Shown here: in pieces, positions 1 through 9,105 of the stretch | Numbering within the stretch: position 1 is the stretch's first letter | Layout: every line of letters begins with the position of its first letter | Source: Ensifer sp. Root278 | GTDB lineage: Bacteria > Pseudomonadota > Alphaproteobacteria > Rhizobiales > Rhizobiaceae | NCBI RefSeq assembly: GCF_001429285.1 | Contig: NZ_LMJJ01000007.1 | Span: forward strand, 84,340 to 148,339 | DNA: 64,000 nt | Direction of reading: 5' to 3' | Notes under the pieces: model-generated | Database searches by the model: none | Told to the model about the DNA's origin: nothing | Seen by the model: the letters and a program-made list of their open reading frames with translations, nothing else | Program-made: the position numbers and the translations under genes

Positions 1-209
1 TCGAAATAGCGGCGGATCAGGCGGTTCTCCGCCTCTCCCAGGTCGACAAGGGTGCCATCGCCGAGCTGAAGGTCGTCGCCACCTGCCTTTGCGGTCGCCT
101 CCGACAATCGGACGCCGATCGCGCGTCGGCGAAACACCAGCTCCGAAGTAACGGCGGTGAATATCAGAACCGCAAGGAAGACGACGATGTAGATTCCGTA
201 CTCGCCCAT
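1..209 (-). CDS. tadC: TadC-like type II/IV secretion membrane protein, N-terminal part (truncated by window edge)
   Basis: Open frame on the minus strand starting at an ATG at 209-207 and running off the window at base 1. The first residues read MGEYGIYIVVFLAVLIFTAV, a membrane segment, followed by a basic cytoplasmic stretch. It sits 7 nt after the tadB stop, the usual place of tadC (GspF/T2SSF family), which with TadB forms the inner-membrane platform of the Flp pilus machine. Only about 69 codons are visible, so identity rests mostly on position. Confidence 0.75.
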   Translation of the reverse strand, partial: MGEYGIYIVVFLAVLIFTAVTSELVFRRRAIGVRLSEATAKAGGDDLQLGDGTLVDLGEAENRLIRRYF

Positions 210-216
210 AGCGGCC

Positions 217-1170
217 TCAATATTCGAAGTTGACCATCTTGTAGAGAATGATGTTGCCGATGATCATGACCACGCCCAGCACGGCCACGATGGTCGTGCC
301 GTGGCCGCTCGCCCACACCGGATCGAAGTAAGTCGGCGCAAGCGCCCTGATCATCGCGTAGAGAAGGAACGGATAGACCGACATGAAAATCGCGGTGATA
401 CGCCCTTCTGACGAAATCGCTTTGACCTTGGCTTTCAGCATCGTGCGATCACGCAGGGTCTTCGAGAGATTTTGAAGGATTTCGACCAGATTACCGCCCG
501 TGCCCGCCTGGACGCTCAAGGCGATTGCCAGCAGGTTCAGGTCTTCCGCGCCGACGCGGTGGCTGAGATTGACGAGGGCGTCATCCAAGGTGGTGCCATA
601 GGTCAACTCATCCGAGAGCAGGCCAAATTCCGTTCCGACCGGATCAGGCATTTCGCGCGCCACGAGGGAAATCGCCGCCGGCAGCGGATGACCTGCAGAC
701 AGGCTGCGGTTGGCAACGTCGAGTGCCTCGGGAAGCTTGAGGGTAAATTTGCGGATCCGGCTCGCCCGTATGCGCCAGACGGCGATGACCGGGATGAGAA
801 GGCAGATCACCAGGAAGACGGGAACCCGGACCAGGTTGCCCGGAACTAGGAATTGGACCACCAACCAGACCAGCCCCGCGCCGGCGATCCCGTAGAGCGC
901 AAAACGCTGTGCGTCGAACCGTATGCCTGACTGCATATAGAGCTGCCGGATGCGATGAACCGGCGGCAACGATCGCCAATCTTCGTCGGCGCCACGCTCC
1001 TTCAGCATCGCACGGTAAGTCTTGAGGTGGTCCTCGCTCGCATCGAGCAGGCCAAGCCGATGATTGACGGCGCGCTGGCGCTCGGACTTCCGGAAATAGC
1101 TGCGCAGCAGTGCCTCGACGGAAACCAGCGCAGCAATGAAGACCGCGGCGTAGAGGAGCAGCAGGGTCAT
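217..1170 (-). CDS. tadB: TadB-like inner-membrane platform protein (T2SSF family)
   Basis: A 317-residue protein with an N-terminal membrane segment (about residues 1-20), a pair of hydrophobic segments near 90-135, a T2SSF domain (about 150-280, including LPEALDVANRSLSAGHPL) and C-terminal membrane segments near 260-315. This is the TadB/GspF layout. TadB and TadC anchor the CpaF ATPase and transmit its motion to the growing pilus. The ATG overlaps the cpaF TGA (ATGA, 1167-1170), indicating translational coupling. Length is normal for the family. Confidence 0.92.
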   Translation of the reverse strand: MTLLLLYAAVFIAALVSVEALLRSYFRKSERQRAVNHRLGLLDASEDHLKTYRAMLKERGADEDWRSLPPVHRIRQLYMQSGIRFDAQRFALYGIAGAGLVWLVVQFLVPGNLVRVPVFLVICLLIPVIAVWRIRASRIRKFTLKLPEALDVANRSLSAGHPLPAAISLVAREMPDPVGTEFGLLSDELTYGTTLDDALVNLSHRVGAEDLNLLAIALSVQAGTGGNLVEILQNLSKTLRDRTMLKAKVKAISSEGRITAIFMSVYPFLLYAMIRALAPTYFDPVWASGHGTTIVAVLGVVMIIGNIILYKMVNFEY

Positions 1171-2624
1171 GGTTCAACGGCTCCCGTCTGCAATGGTTTT
1201 CCCGGTTCGAAGATCGCCACAGGAATCACGATCCCGAGCTGCGCGAACTCCTCGACGAAGCGGGGTCGAAGGCCGGTCGCCCGAAATTCACCGTGGATGC
1301 GGCCGTTCTCGTCGGTAGCTGTTCGCCTGAACCGCATGATCTCCTGCATCTGCACGACCTCGCCCTCCATGCCGGTGATCTCGGAGATCGAAACCACTTT
1401 GCGGCTACCGTCACTCAGGCGCTGGACCTGAACGATGATGGTGATCGCCGAGGCGATCTGCGAGCGGATACTGAGCTGCGACATGGGCATCCCCGCCATG
1501 CCGACCATCTGCTCGAGCCGGCCGACAGCGTCGCGCGGCGTGTTGGCGTGAATGGTCGTCATGGAGCCTTCGTGGCCGGTGTTCATCGCCTGCAGCATAT
1601 CGAAGGCCTCTTCGCCGCGCACCTCGCCGACGATGATGCGGTCCGGGCGCATGCGCAGCGCATTCTTCAGTAATTCGCGCTGACGCACTTCATTGCGGCC
1701 GTCGAGGGTCGGCGGTCTCGTTTCCAGCCGCCCGACATGCGGCTGCTGCAGCTGCAATTCAGCCGCGTCTTCGATGGTGATCAGGCGCTCCTTGGTCGAA
1801 ATCTGCGACGACAGGGCGTTGAGCAGGGTCGTCTTGCCCGAGCCTGTGCCGCCCGAGACGACCATCGACACCCTGCCTTTGACGGCGGCGCTCAGGAGGA
1901 TCCGCATCGCGTTCGCCATGGCGCCATTCTCGACCAGACGCTCCAACGTCAGCGGCTTGCGGGTGAACTTGCGGATCGAGACCAACGGTCCGTCGACCGA
2001 GATCGGCCTGATGGCAACGTTGACACGCGATCCATCCTTCAGGCGCGCATCGACCAGCGGCGTCGATTCGTCCACTCGGCGGCCAACAGCCGAGACGATC
2101 TTGTTGATCACGCGCAGCAGGTGATCTTCGTCCTTGAAACGCACCGCCGTGCTTTCGAGCTTGCCACGTCGCTCGACATAGACGCTGTTGTAACCGTTGA
2201 TCAGTATATCGGCGATCGAGTCATCGGCAAGCAGCGGCTCGATCGGCCCGAGCCCGAGCATCTCGTCGGTGATATCGCGGATCAGGTCGCTGATTTCCTT
2301 GGCATTTAGGGGGAAATTGTTGCGCCGGATATAGTCCTTGACCAGTGGCCTGATCTCGGTGGCGATCTCCTCGTCGTCCATCGTGTCGAGAATGCCGAGG
2401 TTGATGCGATCGAGGAGGTAGCGGTGCAGATTGACCCGCTCCGCAACCATGTCGAGCCCGAGCGACTCTTCCAATCTGGCACTTGCTGCGGCGCCGGCAG
2501 CCTCCGGATCGGGCATGACGGCAGCGTCGCCCGCTGGTATCGCAGAGGGCTCGACGGCGTCCTGAAGGTCCTCATCATCCGGCTGCCGCTGTTTGTAGAA
2601 ACGTCCAATGAACCCGGTTGCCAT
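1167..2624 (-). CDS. cpaF: CpaF/TadA pilus assembly ATPase
   Basis: A 485-residue secretion ATPase of the VirB11/PilT superfamily that powers Flp pilin assembly. Visible motifs are Walker [10 protein letters not shown] (about 258-266), Asp box [10 protein letters not shown] (281-290), Walker [10 protein letters not shown] (329-337) and His box [14 protein letters not shown] (350-363). The N-terminal 50 residues are acidic and low in complexity, as in other CpaF proteins. It follows an L,D-transpeptidase gene by 19 nt and overlaps tadB by 4 nt. All catalytic motifs are intact. Confidence 0.97.
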   Translation of the reverse strand: MATGFIGRFYKQRQPDDEDLQDAVEPSAIPAGDAAVMPDPEAAGAAASARLEESLGLDMVAERVNLHRYLLDRINLGILDTMDDEEIATEIRPLVKDYIRRNNFPLNAKEISDLIRDITDEMLGLGPIEPLLADDSIADILINGYNSVYVERRGKLESTAVRFKDEDHLLRVINKIVSAVGRRVDESTPLVDARLKDGSRVNVAIRPISVDGPLVSIRKFTRKPLTLERLVENGAMANAMRILLSAAVKGRVSMVVSGGTGSGKTTLLNALSSQISTKERLITIEDAAELQLQQPHVGRLETRPPTLDGRNEVRQRELLKNALRMRPDRIIVGEVRGEEAFDMLQAMNTGHEGSMTTIHANTPRDAVGRLEQMVGMAGMPMSQLSIRSQIASAITIIVQVQRLSDGSRKVVSISEITGMEGEVVQMQEIMRFRRTATDENGRIHGEFRATGLRPRFVEEFAQLGIVIPVAIFEPGKPLQTGAVEP

Positions 2625-2643
2625 CGCTTCCTACCCTGTTCGA

Positions 2644-3255
2644 TTATTTGACGATCACCGTTGCTCCGACCTTCACCCGCTCGTAGAGATCGATGATGTC
2701 GGCATTGCTCATGCGGAAACAGCCTGAGGACGCGAACTGCCCGACGGTGGACTGCTCGTTCGTTCCGTGAATGCGATAAAGCGTGTCGGAACTCCCCCGG
2801 TAGAGATAGATACCGCGGGCGCCGAGCGGGTTGAACGGACCAGGAGGCACCAGCTCCGGCAGTTCCGGCGCGCGCGCCTTCATCTCGGCCGGCGGCCGCC
2901 AATCGGGCCATTCGGTTTTTCGCCCAACCTTCACCACGCCGCTCCAGCGGAAACCGTCGCGGCCGACGCCGATCCGATAGCGGATCGCTCGCTTGCCGGA
3001 GAGAACGAGATCGAGCGTCCGCTCCTGACTGGCGACGACGATCGTGCCGGTCGGATATTTTTTCTCGATCGTTACGACCGTGCTCGTTTTCGGCCCGAGA
3101 CTGCGCGGCACCGTCCCACCCGCCAATGCTCCAGTCGCAGCCGGCGGGAGCGCCAGCGCGCTCAAGAGCAGTACGGCCCGCGTCCACCGGCCATGACCGA
3201 AGCCAGCGCTGCTTCGGTCCATCGAGCCACTGCTGATGTGGAGGGGCGTCTTCAT
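2644..3255 (-). CDS. L,D-transpeptidase (YkuD domain) encoded inside the tad operon
   Basis: A 203-residue protein with a signal/anchor segment (RAVLLLSALALPPAATGALA, about 26-45) and a C-terminal YkuD domain. The catalytic signature is complete: IHGTNEQSTVGQFASSGCFRM supplies the conserved His and the nucleophilic Cys in SSGCFRM. Such enzymes make 3-3 peptidoglycan cross-links or attach proteins to the wall in the periplasm. The ATG overlaps the cpaE stop (ATGA, 3252-3255), and cpaF follows after 19 nt, so it is embedded in the pilus operon. A role in opening or reinforcing the wall around the pilus is my inference. Confidence 0.9.
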   Translation of the reverse strand: MKTPLHISSGSMDRSSAGFGHGRWTRAVLLLSALALPPAATGALAGGTVPRSLGPKTSTVVTIEKKYPTGTIVVASQERTLDLVLSGKRAIRYRIGVGRDGFRWSGVVKVGRKTEWPDWRPPAEMKARAPELPELVPPGPFNPLGARGIYLYRGSSDTLYRIHGTNEQSTVGQFASSGCFRMSNADIIDLYERVKVGATVIVK

Positions 3256-4394
3256 CTGACAAGCGCTCCGAGCTTGCCGACGGCGCCACAGAATGGAGAG
3301 CGAGGGTTGACTTCGTGGGGTAGGACACCACGGTTCACCGCCTCACTCAACGTATCCCAATCATAGGGAATGATGTGCACGTCTGTATCCTTAAACACCT
3401 TGTCAACCTGCTCCCGGCGCACGCCAAGGCTGAAGAACTTGGTGCGGTACTTGTTGATCACGACGTGGATCCCGCCGGCGCCGCCGCGCAGGCGCACGAG
3501 GTTGGCAAACAGATCCTTTGCCTGATGCAGCGAAGGGATGGTCGTTTCAGTGACGATGGAAATGCTGTTGACTGAAGCCAGTACATCGCTCTTCCAGGGC
3601 GTTTCGTAGTAGGGCACGTCGATCACCATGTGGTCGCTCTCGAATGCCGCGACATCGAGCATGCGCAGCGCGAGTTCGGCTCCCTTGGGTTCCAGCAAGA
3701 TGGACGGCTGTTTGAACGACAGCAGCGTGAAGCCAGCCGAATGGCGCATGCGGACGAGATCGATGAATTCGAGATCGACACGTGCCGGATTCGCGACAAC
3801 GGTCTTCAAATCGTAGTCGTTGACAAGATTGAGATAGTAGCCGAGGGAACCGGACGAAAAATCGAGATCGAAGAGACCAACCCGCGGCGCGACGCCCTTC
3901 GTCGGTTGCGCCAGTATGTGTGCGAGCGAAGAAGAAATAACACTTGCCCCGGCACCGCCAACAGCAGCAACGATGGCGTGAACCCGGCTCTCATTGCCGC
4001 TGACGCCCGGCGCATGCGTGGAGATCATATCGATCAGTGCGCGGCGCTCGAGCGGCTTCTTCAGCCAGTCGTCGCCGTTCAGCCGAAACAACAGGCGCAT
4101 CAGTTCGTCGGAAAGAACCTCGGATACGACGACCATTGGAATGTTGCGGTGCTTGGCGCGCAACTGAGCGATCTCTTGACGACAGAGGACCTCGCCATTG
4201 TCGACATCCAATACGATCAGGTTGAACTGCGTCGGGTCGACCTTCCCCGCCTCGCCCAACACGCCCAACGACATGTGCCGCGCCTCGTAACGCGAAAGCG
4301 ACCCAAACGTATCCAGCATGAGGCTCGCCGCCGCCGCATCGTCGGAGAGAATGAGTATCTTGGTTGTCGTTGCAAAGTTCATGTGTGCGGTCAT
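3252..4394 (-). CDS. cpaE: CpaE/TadZ-like pilus localisation protein
   Basis: A 380-residue protein with an N-terminal receiver-like domain (about 12-130) and a C-terminal ParA/MinD-like ATPase domain. The P-loop equivalent reads AAVGGAGASVISSSLA, without the usual GKT lysine pair; such atypical P-loops are common in TadZ. TadZ/CpaE marks the site of pilus assembly and recruits CpaF. The start ATG at 4394 has a GGGGAAG ribosome site just upstream; a second ATG four codons in is also possible. It is translationally coupled to the downstream transpeptidase gene. Confidence 0.92.
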   Translation of the reverse strand: MTAHMNFATTTKILILSDDAAAASLMLDTFGSLSRYEARHMSLGVLGEAGKVDPTQFNLIVLDVDNGEVLCRQEIAQLRAKHRNIPMVVVSEVLSDELMRLLFRLNGDDWLKKPLERRALIDMISTHAPGVSGNESRVHAIVAAVGGAGASVISSSLAHILAQPTKGVAPRVGLFDLDFSSGSLGYYLNLVNDYDLKTVVANPARVDLEFIDLVRMRHSAGFTLLSFKQPSILLEPKGAELALRMLDVAAFESDHMVIDVPYYETPWKSDVLASVNSISIVTETTIPSLHQAKDLFANLVRLRGGAGGIHVVINKYRTKFFSLGVRREQVDKVFKDTDVHIIPYDWDTLSEAVNRGVLPHEVNPRSPFCGAVGKLGALVR

Positions 4395-4422
4395 CTCGCT
4401 TCCCCACGCAGAATTGAAGGGC

Positions 4423-5043
4423 TCAGCAGCTTGAACATGTCTCGAGGTCTTCCGTCGTTAGTGTCACCGGGTGAGCGGGAACTTCGATCTGATCCAATCC
4501 CAGCAGAGCGCCAAGCAGCGGCAGGTCGAATGTGACGTCGCGCACCTCCAGCCGCATGGTCAGCACCGGCCCGTTCGGCCGCCCCCAGTAGCCGAGGCCG
4601 GAGCGCTGGTAGGTGACCACCAGGTTTGAAGGCTGGATCCGCCAATTGAGGTCGCAGATGCCCGGGTTCGGGTCCCCCGCCACCCCGCAGACACCGTCAC
4701 CTCCCATGACAATCCGGGTCAATTCGTCACTGCAATTGGCGAGGGCCGGCCCGCAGGTGGACGATATCGTCGCGTCATTCGGCGTCGCGTCACCGTTGTT
4801 CAACGGATCGTCGGCGTCGGTCGGAAAAACATCGGCGAAGTCGCTGGTCAGGGGCTCGGAGACGGCTGCGAGCCGGGCGCCAAGTTGCAGGGCCTTGACC
4901 GTCTGGTTCCATTGCGACATGGCGTAACCGAACTCAAAGAAAGTCGCGAACACCAGAAGCACGAGCGGCAGCGTTATCAGCCCTTCGGCGAGCGTCACGC
5001 CACGCTGATCCTGCCAGAAGGAGACGGGCGAATGGACTACCAT
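4423..5043 (-). CDS. TadE-like minor pseudopilin
   Basis: A 206-residue protein with a short N-terminal leader, the motif DQRGVTLAEGLITLPLVLL and a single hydrophobic helix (about 15-45), followed by a periplasmic domain with several cysteines (CGPALANC, CGVAGDPNPGIC, terminal CSSC). This is the TadE pattern: prepilin-like, processed by the CpaA-type peptidase, acting as a minor pilin or assembly factor. It overlaps the upstream TadE-like gene by 7 nt. The extra cysteines suggest disulphide bonds, which is inference. Confidence 0.85.
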   Translation of the reverse strand: MVVHSPVSFWQDQRGVTLAEGLITLPLVLLVFATFFEFGYAMSQWNQTVKALQLGARLAAVSEPLTSDFADVFPTDADDPLNNGDATPNDATISSTCGPALANCSDELTRIVMGGDGVCGVAGDPNPGICDLNWRIQPSNLVVTYQRSGLGYWGRPNGPVLTMRLEVRDVTFDLPLLGALLGLDQIEVPAHPVTLTTEDLETCSSC

Positions 5044-5522
5044 CCGATGTACCTCTCTTCGTGGGAGGAACTGATGGTGAGTGCAGCGATACCGAGCCAG
5101 GAGAAGACGGGCGAACTCTCGTAGACATGCGCAGTCTGCACGGTGATCGTGCCATTCGCGTCGGCAGGCGTGATCGTGATATCGGCGAGATCGGGTCCCC
5201 AGCCGGCAACGCGCAAGGCGGCGCCTTCAGCTGGGCTCTGCGTTCCGTAAAACGCGATCATCTTGGCAGTTGTCTCGTTGCATGTCGGGTCGTAGGTTCC
5301 CGAATCCGGCCGGCACCGCGCAAGATAGCGACCCGCATCCCTGAGCCCTGCATCGATCTGCATCCGTTCCCAGAAGATGTTGCCAAATTCGAGAATACCG
5401 GCCGCAAATATCGTAATGAAGGGTACAGCAACCAGTGCTTCGGTCAGCACCGCGCCGTCATCTTTCGACCAGAAGCAGAGACGGAAGCGATCGCAGATGA
5501 ATATTCGCAGAGCGATGATCAT
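5037..5522 (-). CDS. Second TadE-like minor pseudopilin
   Basis: A 161-residue protein with the TadE signature: a basic leader, then KDDGAVLTEALVAVPFITIF and FGNIFWERMQIDAGLRDAGRYLA. One hydrophobic helix spans about 22-45. The last bases overlap the next tadE-like gene, and its ATG overlaps the tadG stop (ATGA, 5519-5522). It is a partner of the neighbouring TadE and TadG proteins in Flp pilus assembly. Two cysteines in the periplasmic part (CRPD, TCNE) may pair. Confidence 0.87.
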   Translation of the reverse strand: MIIALRIFICDRFRLCFWSKDDGAVLTEALVAVPFITIFAAGILEFGNIFWERMQIDAGLRDAGRYLARCRPDSGTYDPTCNETTAKMIAFYGTQSPAEGAALRVAGWGPDLADITITPADANGTITVQTAHVYESSPVFSWLGIAALTISSSHEERYIGW

Positions 5523-7147
5523 CGGACCAACTCCGCTTCTTCGCGCAGGAACTCGTCAAGCGTGCCGCGCCCGCCCTTGCCGGTGATGTCGATCATCTCC
5601 AGCGAAAGATAGCGTTCGCTACCTGCCTTGATCGCCGGTTTGGTCAGGAACATGCGGGCAAAGGCGACCGCCTGGGTGGCCTTGTGGCCGTTCAGGTGGC
5701 CTTGCGAGGCCTCGTAGCCGCAATTGACAATCGCGGAAAAGATCTCGCGGCGATCGCCATATTCGTCCGCGGTATAGTTCGAAAGCTCTGGCCCCGTGTA
5801 ACATTGCCCGCCGGTGCCGGGTGTGCCTTTTTCTCCGTTTGCCGAGGCATGGCTGATCAGCGACGGGTTGTTGAGTTCGTAGCGATAGACGTCGTAGGTG
5901 GACGGTTGGCTCGGCGTCGAGGCGCCGCCGCCCGGATAGCTCGAAGAGTTGCTGAGGACGGCAGTAACGGACGGCGCCGTTCCGCCCTGCGCGACGTTCC
6001 AGTAGGTTCCATAATTCCAGTTGTTGCCAGTGCTGATCTTGCCGCCGCCCATCGTGGTCATCGTCGCGCCGTAGCCGAGCGGCACCGCCTTGGTGACATC
6101 GCCGACGGCGCTTCCGATCATAACCGGGTCATAGTCGCCGCAGATTTTGCTGGCACCACCGGTCTGATCCTGTGCGGAGCGCACATTGCTGGCCGGTCGG
6201 TAGCGACCGTCGTTACGTGCACTCTTGAACGATCCCGAATACAAACCGAAGCGGGTGTTCACGCCGGCCTCCACCGGTCCCGCCTTTGCGCCGGTTTCGG
6301 TGTCGAGATTATCCTTGGTGTAACAGGTGCCTGGATTGCCCGTCGCAAGCGCCTCCGCCAGCACGGACGCACCACTGCCCAAAGGGGTTCTTAGGAATCC
6401 GAAATTGCCCGGCCCGGGATTGGATGACGATGTACTGTGCAACTCGATCTGGAGACCATAGAGATCTCCAGCCCCGAATTTGGTGTGCAGCAGTTCGGCC
6501 GCCTGTTCGCTGACAGCCGCACTGCTGTTGCCGGCCGGCTCATAAGGGTTGCAGATAAAGATCGGTGTTACGTCGCAGGCACTGACCCGGTAGGCTGCCA
6601 CGGCGTCGGCGGAAACATTGATCGTATCGCGATCAAGCCCGACGGGCACGGGGAAGATCGTCTGCAACGCCTGGTCTTTGGCCGTGACCCAGGCATAACC
6701 GGCTTCGCTCGGATCCGTGGTCACCATCGCCGCGGTAATCGGGTCGTCGTCGTCCCCCGCGAAAGTTCCGTCACCGGGAATACCCTTGAGGAATTGGACC
6801 GTTACCGTACTGGCGGCGGCGTCCCCCGAATCATAAGAAACCGTGATGTACGAGCCGAGCGACATGCCCTCACCGCCCTGGCCGAAGGCCGCAGTGTTTG
6901 CAAGCTTTTCGATTGCAGCCTCGGCACGGCTGATCGCGTCGTCACGGCCGTCGAGCTCGCGGGCTCCCGCCAGAGCCATGGCGTCGACCGCATTCTGAAG
7001 ATCACTGTGGAGATTGGCACTACGGCCGACGTCGATGACGATGAGGGAGAAGCCGAGCAACATCGGCATGGCAATGAGCGTCAGCGCGATGACGTAACCT
7101 CGATGGTCGTCCCAGAACCGTTTGATTGCCCTGTTCAACATTGGCAT
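5519..7147 (-). CDS. TadG-like pilus assembly protein (Tad/von Willebrand type)
   Basis: A 542-residue protein with one N-terminal membrane helix (GYVIALTLIAMPMLLGFSLIVIDVG, about 18-42) followed by SANLHSDLQNAVDAMALAGA, the Tad domain signature. The rest is a large predicted periplasmic domain rich in Gly, Ser, Thr and Asn with scattered Cys. TadG acts in pilus anchoring across the envelope. It is the first of three coupled tadG/tadE genes. A 95-nt gap separates it from the lipoprotein gene upstream; I found no convincing promoter there. Confidence 0.87.
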   Translation of the reverse strand: MPMLNRAIKRFWDDHRGYVIALTLIAMPMLLGFSLIVIDVGRSANLHSDLQNAVDAMALAGARELDGRDDAISRAEAAIEKLANTAAFGQGGEGMSLGSYITVSYDSGDAAASTVTVQFLKGIPGDGTFAGDDDDPITAAMVTTDPSEAGYAWVTAKDQALQTIFPVPVGLDRDTINVSADAVAAYRVSACDVTPIFICNPYEPAGNSSAAVSEQAAELLHTKFGAGDLYGLQIELHSTSSSNPGPGNFGFLRTPLGSGASVLAEALATGNPGTCYTKDNLDTETGAKAGPVEAGVNTRFGLYSGSFKSARNDGRYRPASNVRSAQDQTGGASKICGDYDPVMIGSAVGDVTKAVPLGYGATMTTMGGGKISTGNNWNYGTYWNVAQGGTAPSVTAVLSNSSSYPGGGASTPSQPSTYDVYRYELNNPSLISHASANGEKGTPGTGGQCYTGPELSNYTADEYGDRREIFSAIVNCGYEASQGHLNGHKATQAVAFARMFLTKPAIKAGSERYLSLEMIDITGKGGRGTLDEFLREEAELVR

Positions 7148-7242
7148 GCCTCTCCGATCGCGGCGGCTTACCGTCGTGACACGTTGTTTTTATTGCATTC
7201 CTCTCAGGGGCCTTCGCCGCCTATCTCCTTCTGCCACCGCGG

Positions 7243-7572
7243 TCACTTTGCCGCGCTGCTGTAGCCGTTCGTGCCCATAGGCGGCGTGGCCGTCGGCAGG
7301 ATCACTGCCATTGGCATCGCTGCGCCAGCACTCGAGCCGGTTCCATTATAGTTCCGCATGACCTTGCCAATCGTCTTGCCGTCCGTAGCGATTCGGGTGT
7401 TCTGCGCCACCCTCGGGAAGGGATCCTGAATATGGATGCCCTTGTTGGCCTCCACCGCATTGCCGAGCCCGAAGGTGATCGTGTCCCTGTGGTTCATATA
7501 GTCGGCGCAGCCCGAAACGAGGCTGGTCGCCGCCAGAACCAGAAGCGCGCGCTTACTTCTTAATAACAGCAA
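7243..7572 (-). CDS. Short CpaD-position lipoprotein with probable TTG start
   Basis: The frame encodes a lipoprotein signal ending in the lipobox LVSGC (leader MLLLRSKRALLVLAATSLVSGC if TTG at 7572 is read as Met), then about 87 mature residues including NHRDTITFGLGNAVEANKG and DPFPRVAQNTRI. The frame could extend upstream, but that part lies inside cpaC and does not look like protein, so I chose the TTG, which overlaps the cpaC stop (7553-7555). It occupies the position of cpaD, the outer-membrane lipoprotein that helps the CpaC secretin, but is about half the usual length. Confidence 0.7.
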   Translation of the reverse strand: MLLLRSKRALLVLAATSLVSGCADYMNHRDTITFGLGNAVEANKGIHIQDPFPRVAQNTRIATDGKTIGKVMRNYNGTGSSAGAAMPMAVILPTATPPMGTNGYSSAAK

Positions 7573-9040
7573 CGACGCCTCCCGTGTCGAGATCCAGCCT
7601 GTGGCCATAGGGGCCGGTGACGCCTTCGCCGTTGCGAAAGCGACGCAGCATGTCCTTGTCCACTTCCAGAACGCCAAGCGCGAAGAGCTCCACATCGTTG
7701 GACGAGCGTGTCTGGTCGAGCGGACTGTAGAGCGCCTCGCTCGGTGCCGCCGGACGCACGATATGCGGGGTTACGACGATCACGAGATCGGATTCGCGCT
7801 TCAGGAAGCTCGTTGAACGGAACAGTGCACCGATCACCGGAAGTTGCCCCAGGCCAGGCAGTTGCTGGATATCCTTGGAGTTGATCGATTGCAGCAGGCC
7901 GGCCATAGCGAAGCTCTGGCCATCACGCAGCGCGACGGTTGTCTTGGCCGCACGGGAAATGAAGCCAGGATTGCCGTTGACGTTGATCGACGTATCAAGT
8001 TCGGAGACTTCCGGCTCGACCTTCAAGCTAATCAGCCCGCCATCGAGGACTACAGGTGTAAACGTCAGCCGTACGCCGAAAGGACGATAATCGGTCTGCG
8101 TCGCTACCGTGGCGCCGTTGGCCACGGTCGTCTGGATCGGCACTTCGCCACCGGCATGGAAGCTGGCTGTCTCGCCGCTCATGGCAATCAGGTTCGGCTG
8201 GGCGAGGCGACGCACTAGACCCTTTTGTTCGAGAGCGTTGATGACCACGTCTATCCGGCCGCCGGAGATCTCGAGGACCTTGGCAATCAGCTGACCGAAG
8301 GGTTGCATGCCGGTTGCCGCGCCCGCCGCATCTTCGAGGGTTCGAACCAGCGCGCCGTCCTTGACCGCAATGCCCTGACTGGTCGTGGCCTTGCCGATGC
8401 CATTCCTGCCAGCCCCTGCCCAACCGATGCCGAGATCGCGACCGGTCTGACGGGAAGCCTCGATCACCCGGACCTCCAGCATGACCTGCTGGGAGTCGTT
8501 GACACGCAATTGGTTGAGAACAGGCTGGTCGGAATAGGACTGGGCGATTTCAAGCACCCGCTGCAACTCGGTGGCATCGCGCACGATGCCGGTCAGGCGG
8601 ATGCGGTCGTTCGAGTTGATCACGCGAACCTGGGAGCCGGGCGATGCTGCGCGGATGGCGGACGCCACTTCGCTGAAATCGCTGGCGACACGAATGTCGA
8701 TGACACCAAGAAGCTTCTTGTCGTCACCGTAGACGGAAATGTTCGTCGCCCCGTTCTTCTTGGCGCGGATGAAAAGTGATTTGTCGGAAAGCGGCACGAC
8801 ATCGATCAGCTCAGCACTGCCGATGACGAGGTCGCCGAAGGGCTTACCCGTGGCGATCGTGATCGTGTCATTCGGCGGCAACACCACTTGCTGAACGGCC
8901 CCGCCGAGGTTGATGAACTTCTCCTGCGCGTCCGCTGGCCCGACAAGGCCGGGCCCCCAAAAACCGCAGGCCGAAACGATCGCAACCGTCGCTGCGAAGG
9001 CTCTGCGTCTTACCGCGTGTCCTATGCTTCCCCTCAACAT
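7553..9040 (-). CDS. cpaC: CpaC/RcpA outer-membrane secretin
   Basis: A 495-residue secretin. A signal peptide (about 1-38, ending near GPADAQ) precedes an N-terminal pilus-secretin domain (VVLPPNDTITIATGKPFGDLVIG), a BON-like domain (about 110-175) and the C-terminal secretin core (about 250-435, with VPIQTTV and the GQSFAMAGLL and QLPGLGQLPVIGALFRS motifs). It forms the outer-membrane channel for the Flp pilus. It lies between cpaB and the short lipoprotein, its likely pilotin-type partner. All family landmarks are present. Confidence 0.95.
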   Translation of the reverse strand: MLRGSIGHAVRRRAFAATVAIVSACGFWGPGLVGPADAQEKFINLGGAVQQVVLPPNDTITIATGKPFGDLVIGSAELIDVVPLSDKSLFIRAKKNGATNISVYGDDKKLLGVIDIRVASDFSEVASAIRAASPGSQVRVINSNDRIRLTGIVRDATELQRVLEIAQSYSDQPVLNQLRVNDSQQVMLEVRVIEASRQTGRDLGIGWAGAGRNGIGKATTSQGIAVKDGALVRTLEDAAGAATGMQPFGQLIAKVLEISGGRIDVVINALEQKGLVRRLAQPNLIAMSGETASFHAGGEVPIQTTVANGATVATQTDYRPFGVRLTFTPVVLDGGLISLKVEPEVSELDTSINVNGNPGFISRAAKTTVALRDGQSFAMAGLLQSINSKDIQQLPGLGQLPVIGALFRSTSFLKRESDLVIVVTPHIVRPAAPSEALYSPLDQTRSSNDVELFALGVLEVDKDMLRRFRNGEGVTGPYGHRLDLDTGGVVAVIKK

Positions 9041-9105
9041 TCCTGCGTACGTCCCCTCTCCTCGAAGTCGGCCCTACCCCCGCCTCAGGGAAGGTATGTC
9101 CCACG

